In this document: piece by piece, positions 10,227 to 17,515 of the stretch
How positions within the stretch are numbered: the stretch's first letter is position 1
Layout: each line of letters starts with the position of its first letter
From: Aliarcobacter butzleri
GTDB lineage: Bacteria; Campylobacterota; Campylobacteria; Campylobacterales; Arcobacteraceae
Length of the DNA stretch: 64,000 bases
Reading direction: 5' to 3'
Assembly: GCF_900187115.1 (NCBI RefSeq)
Contig: NZ_LT906455.1
Location: 620,001 to 684,000, forward strand
The notes under the pieces: generated by a model
Database searches by the model: none
Seen by the model: only the letters and a program-made list of their open reading frames with translations
Told to the model about the DNA's origin: nothing
Translations under genes and position numbers: made by a program

Positions 10227-11618
10227 TTAAATATTTTCTTTTCCTTCAAACTCTTTTTGATTTGCTGTATCTACGATTGTATTTGCAATATTTGAAGTTT
10301 TTATTGCTATATTATTTGCTTGAGATGAAACTTCAGCATTTGCTTTTATTTGTTGTTCTAAAATATTTATTGCACTATTTATTTGTACAATTCCAACTTG
10401 TTGTTCTTTTGAAATATCTGCAACACTACTTATTAACTCTATTGTTTTATCAATATTTGTATTTAAAACTGTATAACCTTCTATCATCTCATTTGCGATA
10501 GTTTTTCCATTATTTGCTTTTATATTTGCTGATTCAACAAGTTTTTTTATCTCATATGCAGCTTGTGTACTTCTATTTGCAAGATTTCGCACCTCTTGTG
10601 CAACAACAGCAAATCCACGTCCAGCTTCTCCAGCAGTTGCAGCTTCAACTGCTGCATTTAGGCTTAAGATATTTGTTTGAAAAGCTATTTGGTCGATGAT
10701 TGTTATTGATTCGTTAATTGCACTTACTTTTTCATTTATTTCATCCATTGCAGTTGTTGTTTTCTGCGCTAAATTTAATCCCTCTTTTGAATAACCAATA
10801 ACTGCATTTGCAAGACTTGACATTTGAATAGTTTGAGTTGAAGTTTTATCAACATTTTGAGTTATTTCACTTAAAACTGTTGATGTATTTTTCAAACTAT
10901 TTGCTGCTTCATTTGAAGATAAATTTAATTTATCAACATTTGTTAATAAAATTTTAGATGAATTTTGAAGAGTTATACCATTTATTTTATTTTCAACCAA
11001 CATTTGAGTAATCGCCTCTTTTAGTTTATTTATAGCATCAACTAAATGTTGAAATTCTCCATTACTTGAGATTCTTTTTAGTTCTAACTTTTTTTTATAA
11101 TCATAATTTGTATATTTTTCCAAAATAGAATTGATATTTAAAAAGTGTTCTCTTGTTTCAACTATCATTTCATTAACACTTTTTTTAAACTCTTCAAGTG
11201 AATTATTTGAGCTAATAGAAGTTATTATTTGAGAATAAATCCCGTGTTTTACTTGAGTCATTACTATTTTAGCCTCTTCAATTAAAAGTGATTCTTCTTT
11301 CTCTTTTTGTAAAAGCTCTTTTTCTCTTTTATCAATAACATCTTTGATTTCAGAATATTCACTTGCCATTGAAGTATTTATTTCAAAACTAACATTTTTA
11401 TTATCCATATTTTTTAAAAAATTAACCAACTCTTTTGATAATAATTTTCCATTTTTTCTCTCATCTAATTCATGCACAATTAAAGCTAAAGTAATAATAA
11501 TTTGAACAATTTGAGAAATAGTGGAGGTTGTAAATAAAATAGCATTTAAAGGAAGTATTATTATTCCCAAATAATGCACTATTGTCATCCTAAAATATAA
11601 TGATTTTAAATTAAACAT
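10227..11618 (-). CDS. Methyl-accepting chemotaxis-type protein without a periplasmic sensor domain
   Basis: A 463-residue receptor with two close hydrophobic segments near residues 12-30 and 33-48 and only a few residues between them, so there is no room for a periplasmic ligand domain. A charged coiled coil follows (KREKELLQKEKEES), then a HAMP-like region (LNINSILEKYTNYDYKKKLEL) and a complete signalling hairpin ([23 protein letters not shown]). It ends KEFEGKENI with no CheR-binding pentapeptide. It probably senses an internal or membrane signal, or works within mixed receptor arrays. ATG is preceded by AAGGAAAAG. The intergenic region upstream contains a 10-base inverted repeat. Confidence 0.88.
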   Translation of the reverse strand: MFNLKSLYFRMTIVHYLGIIILPLNAILFTTSTISQIVQIIITLALIVHELDERKNGKLLSKELVNFLKNMDNKNVSFEINTSMASEYSEIKDVIDKREKELLQKEKEESLLIEEAKIVMTQVKHGIYSQIITSISSNNSLEEFKKSVNEMIVETREHFLNINSILEKYTNYDYKKKLELKRISSNGEFQHLVDAINKLKEAITQMLVENKINGITLQNSSKILLTNVDKLNLSSNEAANSLKNTSTVLSEITQNVDKTSTQTIQMSSLANAVIGYSKEGLNLAQKTTTAMDEINEKVSAINESITIIDQIAFQTNILSLNAAVEAATAGEAGRGFAVVAQEVRNLANRSTQAAYEIKKLVESANIKANNGKTIANEMIEGYTVLNTNIDKTIELISSVADISKEQQVGIVQINSAINILEQQIKANAEVSSQANNIAIKTSNIANTIVDTANQKEFEGKENI

Positions 11619-11656
11619 TCTTTTCCTTAATAATTTTAAAATCGAAGTATATTAAA

Positions 11657-11703
11657 ATAGGATAAATATTATCTTGATTATGGTCAATACTATTTTATCC
11701 TAT
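11657..11703. promoter_or_regulatory. Inverted repeat upstream of the sensor-less chemoreceptor gene
   Basis: ATAGGATAAA (11657-11666) and its exact reverse complement TTTATCCTAT (11694-11703) flank 27 bases. On the minus strand a TTGACC (-35-like, 11682-11687) lies between the arms. The arrangement could be a two-site operator on the promoter of the gene ending at 10227, or a weak terminator of the gene above it. Confidence 0.35.
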
Positions 11704-11710
11704 GAAGAGG

Positions 11711-12808
11711 CTATTTTGCGATAATAAATTCTTTTAAAATTCTTTGAGTATTAAGCCTTGGTAAATCACCATAAAGATTTATAAAAGTATCAATTAGCTT
11801 TTTTTCATACTCTTGATAATCAAAAGTTTTGATTATTCTAAAATATATTTTTTCATTGTCTTTTATAAAATTTTTAATATCGTTTGTATGTGCAGTTTTT
11901 GAAGTATATGTTTTTAGTCTTTTTTTTAAGTTATTTGATGAACCAATATATATGACTTTGTTCTCTGCAAAAGGGTAAAAAATCTTCTCATTTGAAGATA
12001 ATTCATATACGCCTTTTAGATTATTTTCTATTGTAGAAATATTCTCTTTATTTAAAAGTCTTCTATTATTGTTAAAATTATTAAAGTACAAGGTGAGATT
12101 TTTTTCTTCAATTTTTTTTATATTGGGAATTAAATATTTATTTCTAATATCGCAAACTGTTCTTCTTGATATTTTTACATTATATATTTCAAATAGTTGT
12201 TTTGCTATTTCTAAGTCATTTTTCAAATCAATTTTAGTACTTAATAAGATTTTTATGTATAAAGAATAAATAAAAGTTTTTTTAGGAAATAAATGACTCA
12301 ATTTATAAATATAACCATCTTGTTCATAGTGAGTATTATTCAAAATCTTTGATAAAACCGATAAATCTAAATAAGAGTTGTATTCTTTTACATAAGTTTC
12401 AATAAACACTTTTCTATCCAAAAAATTTATATTTGGATAGTGTCCAGTATCTAAAAATAATTTTTGTGAAGAGAATAACATTGTTATTAGATTAAATAAA
12501 GTTTCATGTTTAATATTTATATTTAGTAACTTCAAGTGATAATTGTTTTTTATCTCTTTTTTATATTCAAACTTCAATAAAAAAAGTTTATAAAAATAAA
12601 CTTTCTCTTCTTTGTATATAAAATAACAATTTTTTGTCTCTTTAGAACAATAATCTTTAGATAAGATTTTTACCTTAATATTCTTGTTTTTGCAGTTTTC
12701 TTTAAACCAACTACTAGATAAAATATCTTCTTTTAAATAGTTTAAATAATTTTTAAAACTCATTGTATAAAGTTTGTTTGTAAGTAAATAAAATGGGATT
12801 TTTTTCAT
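11711..12808 (-). CDS. Sigma-54-like DNA-binding region joined to a GIY-YIG nuclease domain
   Basis: A 365-residue protein with two recognisable parts. The C-terminal part is a GIY-YIG domain: GVY at 266-268, IYIGSS around 286-291, arginine R297 in LKKRL, a glutamate in YEKKLID near 334-335, and the terminal GDLPRLN. Residues about 98-235 resemble the end of the core-binding region and the DNA-binding domain of sigma-54. SSQKLFLDTG (113-122) matches the RQ..F...G stretch, DLSVLSKILNNTHYEQ (148-163) matches the STVSR...NKY.Q helix, and ISRRTVCDIRNKYLIP (213-228) matches the RpoN box ARRTVAKYRE..IP. No region I was seen. The combination is not one I know. The first ATG lacks a good ribosome site and M16 is an alternative start. 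Function unknown; a DNA-targeted nuclease or regulator is an inference. Confidence 0.7.
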   Translation of the reverse strand: MKKIPFYLLTNKLYTMSFKNYLNYLKEDILSSSWFKENCKNKNIKVKILSKDYCSKETKNCYFIYKEEKVYFYKLFLLKFEYKKEIKNNYHLKLLNINIKHETLFNLITMLFSSQKLFLDTGHYPNINFLDRKVFIETYVKEYNSYLDLSVLSKILNNTHYEQDGYIYKLSHLFPKKTFIYSLYIKILLSTKIDLKNDLEIAKQLFEIYNVKISRRTVCDIRNKYLIPNIKKIEEKNLTLYFNNFNNNRRLLNKENISTIENNLKGVYELSSNEKIFYPFAENKVIYIGSSNNLKKRLKTYTSKTAHTNDIKNFIKDNEKIYFRIIKTFDYQEYEKKLIDTFINLYGDLPRLNTQRILKEFIIAK

Positions 12809-13350
12809 TTTTCATTTTGATAAAAATATAAGTGATATAAATTGCTAAATAAACACAAGGCTCGAAGTATATCAAAAAATACATTAAAAAATCTTAAAAA
12901 ATAATTTTTATAAAAATAGATAATATTAATAATGAAAATATTTAATAAATAATTTTTTTTATAAAATAATTTTTATCGTCTAATAAATATAAATTAAAAT
13001 TAATATATAAATATTTAAAAAATTTATATATTTTAGAATTAATAATTATGAAAGAATATTTTAAATGTATGTTTTTAAAATAATCAGTTTTTTAAAAATA
13101 ATAAATTATTATCATTTGTATTTGCATTAAGTTTACCATAAAATAAGATTTATTATAATTACAGAAAAATATATATTTAATAAATAATTTTTTATTTGTA
13201 TAAAAAATAAATGATGTTAGATATAATTAGGGGTTAGAGATTTTATTTATTTTGAAGAAAATATTTTTATTTAATTAAAAAAAAATGATATAAAAATATA
13301 AAATAAATAATTTGTATTTAAATAAAAATGTATTATAACAAGGAAGAAGA
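12809..13350. other. Very AT-rich intergenic region
   Basis: About 540 bases, roughly 90% A+T by eye, between the GIY-YIG gene and a small ORF. No RNA gene or convincing protein gene was seen. A 21-base string occurs twice (12938-12958 and 13173-13193), which may be chance in such composition. A plausible sigma-70 promoter is TTTACC (13132-13137), 16 bases, TATAAT (13154-13159), reading toward 13351. Bent or regulator-silenced DNA is possible but not shown. Confidence 0.5.
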
Positions 13351-13536
13351 ATGAATAATATTTATGATTTGTTGGTTATAAGTATAAAAAATATAGAAGT
13401 AGAATGTGATAAACATAAAAATAAAAAAGAGTATCTTTTAAAAAAAAGGTTATTAAAAGATATTTTGACTCACTTGCATGAAATAAGAAGGCAAGTACAT
13501 GAAAATTTAAATGAAAAAGAAAAAAATAACATCTAA
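13351..13536 (+). CDS. Small charged protein, unknown function
   Basis: A 61-residue ORF beginning at ATG with a good AAGGAAGAAG ribosome site just upstream. It encodes a lysine- and glutamate-rich, probably all-helical protein (KKEYLLKKRLLKDILTHLHEIRRQVHENL) with one cysteine. No family was recognised. It stands alone between the AT-rich region and the response regulator gene, which has its own promoter-like TATAAT at 13594. The strong ribosome site favours a real gene, but codon bias cannot decide for so short a protein. Confidence 0.5.
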   Translation: MNNIYDLLVISIKNIEVECDKHKNKKEYLLKKRLLKDILTHLHEIRRQVHENLNEKEKNNI

Positions 13537-13593
13537 AATAGTTCTAAAATATTTTATATAAAATCTTTAAATCCTTTTTTACAATTTCTAAGA

Positions 13594-13599
13594 TATAAT
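13594..13599 (+). promoter_or_regulatory. Probable -10 element for the two-component pair
   Basis: TATAAT preceded by a T/A-rich stretch (TTTTTTACAATTTCTAAGA), 49 bases before the TTG start at 13649. Campylobacterota sigma-70 promoters usually rely on the -10 and upstream AT tracts, with little -35 conservation. Confidence 0.4.
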
Positions 13600-13648
13600 C
13601 GAAAGCTTTTGAACTACTTTTTATAAAAATCAACTTAGGATTTTACAT

Positions 13649-14341
13649 TTGACTAAAGATTTAATGCTTTTTAAACAAAAAACTGTTTTGTTTATAGAAG
13701 ATGACAATATTATCAAAAATCAGATTAGTGAAGTTTTATCAATGCTATTTGATGAGGTTTTTACTTCAGATAACGGTAAAGATGGATTAGAATTATATAA
13801 ACTTCATTCACCAGATTTAATAATCTCAGATATAAAAATGCCAATAATGGATGGATTATCTTTAGCTGAAAAAATACGAAATGATGATTATAATACACCA
13901 ATAATTTTATTAACAAATTTTAATGAAAAAGAGTATTTATTAAATGCTGCAAATTTATCTGTTGATGGATATATTTTAAAACCTTTTGAATTTAATAATT
14001 TTATTACTACTATAAAAAAATCTTTACAAAGAAACTTAAAAAATAGTGAGCAATTTTTCCTTGCAGAAGATTTATTCTTTAACTTTACAACTTCAGAACT
14101 ATATTATAAAAATTGTGTTGTACATTTAGGTGTTAAAGAGTTAGAGCTTTTAAAATTATTAATCGAGAATTATCCTAAAACTGTAACAAAAGATGAGATA
14201 TATTCTGCACTTTGGTCTTATGATGAAATTTCTGAATCATCAATAAAAAATCTAATATTGAGAATTAGAAAAAAAATTGAACAAGAGATAATAGTTTCTG
14301 TTCGAGGTTTAGGTTATAGATTAGAAATTCTAAATAATTAA
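13649..14341 (+). CDS. OmpR-family response regulator
   Basis: A 230-residue DNA-binding response regulator. The receiver domain (about 10-125) has the acidic pair D18/D19, phosphoacceptor D61 in SDIKMP, T89 in LLTN and K111 in ILKP. The C-terminal winged helix (about 140-228) has ELELLKLLIENY, the KDEIYSALW helix and the terminal VRGLGYRL typical of Trans_reg_C. The start is TTG with TTAGGA eight bases upstream. Four bases separate it from the histidine kinase gene, so the two are a cognate pair. Its target is unknown; direct repeats with an 11-base period at 5871 and 7962 are the sort of site this family binds, but a link is only a guess. Confidence 0.92.
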   Translation: MTKDLMLFKQKTVLFIEDDNIIKNQISEVLSMLFDEVFTSDNGKDGLELYKLHSPDLIISDIKMPIMDGLSLAEKIRNDDYNTPIILLTNFNEKEYLLNAANLSVDGYILKPFEFNNFITTIKKSLQRNLKNSEQFFLAEDLFFNFTTSELYYKNCVVHLGVKELELLKLLIENYPKTVTKDEIYSALWSYDEISESSIKNLILRIRKKIEQEIIVSVRGLGYRLEILNN

Positions 14342-14345
14342 ATAT

Positions 14346-17327
14346 ATGATAAAAACGATTTTTATCTTTTTGATTCTTTTTAGCAATTTATTTGCTTATG
14401 ATACACTAATATCAAAATCAGATTATAAAATAGAAATGACAAAACAACCAAGTTTTTACAAAGCTGATTTATCTGCACAAGAAGCATATTCAAAATGCAA
14501 AAATAATCAGTTTTCTATCCTTCCATCTAAAGCTATGAGTTCAGAACAAGATCCTGAAGTAACTTGGTTTTGTTTTGAAATCAAAAATCAAAATGAACAA
14601 AATTTATATTTGAGTTTTATAAATATATCAGATAGCAAAATAGATTTTTATAAATATAAAGAAAATGAATTAATAAATATTTCTAAAGAAAGAAATGATT
14701 ATTTAGATAGATTTACTCCTCACATTTTTTTAGAAAAAAATGATACACCAATTACTTATCTTATCAGCATTGACTCTTTTATCCCTTACATTACATCATT
14801 TCTAATATTGCAAAAAGATGAAATACTAATTCAATACTTACCAAATATTCTACTTTCTTGTGTATATTTTGGGATTTTCTTATCTTTATTTATTTATAGC
14901 ACAATACAATATTTCCAAATTAAAGAAAAAGCATATATTTTTTATTCACTAACTTTATTGATTATATTAATTTTGGAGATTATTATTGATGGCTTTATTG
15001 AAATAAATAAAGTCTTTTTACCTTTAGTAAAAGTATTTATTTTTAGTAGTGCATTTTTATTTTTAAATCTATTTAATCTGCACTTTTATAATAAAAATAA
15101 CTCAAAAAGTAAACTCTCTTTTTGGACACTTTTTTTAATATTTGTTTTATTTTACATTTTTTTAAATATAGTTATTAATACTGATAATTTTTGGTTAAAA
15201 ATATTTTTTCTTTTTTTATTGATTATTTTATATTTTTTTATAATAAATACAAATATCTTTAAAAATTATTCTCCATCAATTCCTTATTTTATTGCATTAA
15301 TTGGTTATATTTTAGGTGCACTTATAAGTTATTTGATGTATGAAAATTTACTACCAATTAATTTCTTTTTTAAAAATGCTTATGTTTTTGGAGGAATTTG
15401 GTTGATGATTTTTCTAGCTATTACTTTAAATGATATTATCAAAAAAATTGTTTTAGAAAAAAATGAAATTACCTTAAAATCTAAAATTCAAGAAAAAATT
15501 TTGTTTTTCCAATCTAAAAAGCTGTCTTTGGGAGAATTAGTTGGAAATGTTACTCATCAATGGAGAGAACCGCTTTCTGAAGTTGCTGCAATTCAAACTA
15601 ATATGAAAGCTTCACTTCTTTTAGAACCAAATTTAAATAAAAATAAACTTTTAGATTTGTTGGAACAAAATAATAGTATTATCCAATATCTTTCAAGTAC
15701 AATCGATGTTTTTTATAGAATTTTAGAAAATGAAGATAGTATTAATTCAAAATTTAATTTAAAAAAAGAGATAGAAAATATTGAAAAATTAGTTTTTTAT
15801 ATTTTTAAAACTGAAAATATTAGGTTTGATTGTGAAGTAGATGAAAATATTTTTATTTTAGGTGATAAAAATGAGTTTATAAATGCTTTGTTAAATATAG
15901 TTTTAAATGCAAAAGATACTTTAATAAAAAGAAAAATAAAAAATCCTTGGATAAAAATCAAAACATCATCGAATAAAAATAGTTTTAAAATCTATATTGA
16001 AGATAATGCAAAAGGAATAAAACAAACTCCTATTTCTAAAATTTTTGATTTTGGAGTATCATCAAAAAAGAATAATATTGGATTAGGATTATTTATTACA
16101 AAAAGAATAATTGAAGAGAGAATGAAAGGAAAGATTTCAGTTGAGAATAGTGTAAATGGAGCTCTTTTTATAATCGAGTTTTTTAATGAAGAATATATTT
16201 TAAATAATGAAAATAAATCATTTTATGAATTGGAAAAATCAACTTTAGAAAGAATATCAATTTTAGAAAAAAAAGTTGAAAAACAAGAAGAATTAGAAAA
16301 TAATATAAAGCATTGGGAAAACATTTTTAATCAAACTTATTGGACAGTAATAGTTTTTTTTGGTATGACTTCAAATATAAAGATGGTAAATCCAGCTTTT
16401 CACAAAATGTATGGTTATATGACTGATGAGATAGATAAAATAGATATAGACAATCTTTTTTTTAAAGATTCAAAACTTGAGTTTGAACTTAAAAGAAGAG
16501 AAGCTTTTGAAAAAAGCTTCTCTTCAACTGAAATAATAAGTATAAAAAAAGATAGTACAACTTTTCCTGTACAAATAGATATAAATGTTATAAAAAATGA
16601 AAACAATGAAATTCTTTATTATGTTGCAAATATAAAAGATATAAGTGAACAAGAAAAGATAAAAAATAGACTTCATTTAAAACAATTTATGATTAATCAT
16701 ATTAGTGAAGCTATTTTTCTAGTTGATAAAGAAAATAAAGTAGTCTTTAGAAATTTAATAGCTTTAGAGAATTTTGGTGATACCCACAATATTCCAAATC
16801 AATTTGGAAATTGGAATATACATTGGGAAAAAATAAAAGAAAAAAGAATTTTTTTATTTGAATCAAATTTAGTAAAAAAAGATGAGACTTTATTTCCAGC
16901 AGAAATTGTTGCAAATTATTTTTTATATGATGATAAAGAGTATATTTTATATCTTATAAGAGATTTAACAAATCAATATAAAATGCAAGAAAAATTAACT
17001 GTATTACAAAAAGCAATAGATAGTTCAAAAGAAGCAATTTATGTAATTGATGATGAGTTAAATATAAAGTATATAAATACAACTTCTTGTGAAATGTTAG
17101 GATATAACTATGAAGAATTATTGTCTAAAAATATGAAAGAAATTGATAAACATACATCTTTAGAAAAACTAAAAAGAATTAGAGAAGATGTTGAAAAATT
17201 TGGTAAAAGAACTTTTTTTACTAAACATCAAACAAAATATGGAGATATTTTAGATATCGAAGTAACTATCACAAAATTTACTTATAATGATATGGATTTA
17301 AGATTATCTATTGTAAAAAAAATCTAA
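14346..17327 (+). CDS. 7TMR-DISM-type sensor histidine kinase with C-terminal PAS domains
   Basis: A 993-residue membrane kinase. A signal-like N-terminus and a periplasmic domain (to about 155, resembling 7TMR-DISMED2, with EVTWFCFEIKNQ) are followed by about seven membrane helices (160-370). The kinase core has H404 in THQWREPL, an N-box (LLNIVLNAKDT), G1 DNAKGI and G2 GLGLFI, ending near 620. After a coiled coil come three PAS-like segments at about 655-775, 780-880 and 885-993, and the protein stops after the last. PAS domains normally precede the kinase core, so this order is unusual. It partners the response regulator just upstream. Confidence 0.88.
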   Translation: MIKTIFIFLILFSNLFAYDTLISKSDYKIEMTKQPSFYKADLSAQEAYSKCKNNQFSILPSKAMSSEQDPEVTWFCFEIKNQNEQNLYLSFINISDSKIDFYKYKENELINISKERNDYLDRFTPHIFLEKNDTPITYLISIDSFIPYITSFLILQKDEILIQYLPNILLSCVYFGIFLSLFIYSTIQYFQIKEKAYIFYSLTLLIILILEIIIDGFIEINKVFLPLVKVFIFSSAFLFLNLFNLHFYNKNNSKSKLSFWTLFLIFVLFYIFLNIVINTDNFWLKIFFLFLLIILYFFIINTNIFKNYSPSIPYFIALIGYILGALISYLMYENLLPINFFFKNAYVFGGIWLMIFLAITLNDIIKKIVLEKNEITLKSKIQEKILFFQSKKLSLGELVGNVTHQWREPLSEVAAIQTNMKASLLLEPNLNKNKLLDLLEQNNSIIQYLSSTIDVFYRILENEDSINSKFNLKKEIENIEKLVFYIFKTENIRFDCEVDENIFILGDKNEFINALLNIVLNAKDTLIKRKIKNPWIKIKTSSNKNSFKIYIEDNAKGIKQTPISKIFDFGVSSKKNNIGLGLFITKRIIEERMKGKISVENSVNGALFIIEFFNEEYILNNENKSFYELEKSTLERISILEKKVEKQEELENNIKHWENIFNQTYWTVIVFFGMTSNIKMVNPAFHKMYGYMTDEIDKIDIDNLFFKDSKLEFELKRREAFEKSFSSTEIISIKKDSTTFPVQIDINVIKNENNEILYYVANIKDISEQEKIKNRLHLKQFMINHISEAIFLVDKENKVVFRNLIALENFGDTHNIPNQFGNWNIHWEKIKEKRIFLFESNLVKKDETLFPAEIVANYFLYDDKEYILYLIRDLTNQYKMQEKLTVLQKAIDSSKEAIYVIDDELNIKYINTTSCEMLGYNYEELLSKNMKEIDKHTSLEKLKRIREDVEKFGKRTFFTKHQTKYGDILDIEVTITKFTYNDMDLRLSIVKKI

Positions 17328-17373
17328 CACCTTCTTTTTTAAAATTCAAATATCACATAAATAATCTTTAAAA

Positions 17374-17397
17374 TAACAAATAATTGGTAATTTGTTA
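17374..17397. promoter_or_regulatory. Inverted repeat upstream of a chemoreceptor gene
   Basis: TAACAAAT (17374-17381) and ATTTGTTA (17390-17397) form perfect 8-base arms around AATTGGTA, about 120 bases before the ATG at 17516. The symmetry and size fit a dimeric repressor or activator site. No regulator can be named. Confidence 0.35.
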
Positions 17398-17515
17398 ATA
17401 TTAATAATTAATAAGTCGTTTTATAGTCACTTTTATAAAAAATTATTTGACCAATTCCTGACCCATACTTCAATACAATAACAATAATAAAATTATTTAT
17501 AAAAAAGGGGAAAAT

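Noticed and set aside
10262-10699. Plus-strand open frames inside the sensor-less chemoreceptor gene
   Set aside because: Low-complexity Leu/Tyr/Gln sequence antisense to a well-supported gene; no start signals.
13098-13120. Fur-box-like AT sequence (AATAAATTATTATCATT) upstream of the small ORF
   Set aside because: Partial match only, in extremely AT-rich DNA, and no iron gene follows.
12938-13193. Two copies of a 21-base AT-only string, considered as att sites or a short repeat element
   Set aside because: The sequence is almost purely A and T in a region near 90% A+T, with no integrase, tRNA or target duplication nearby; chance is sufficient.
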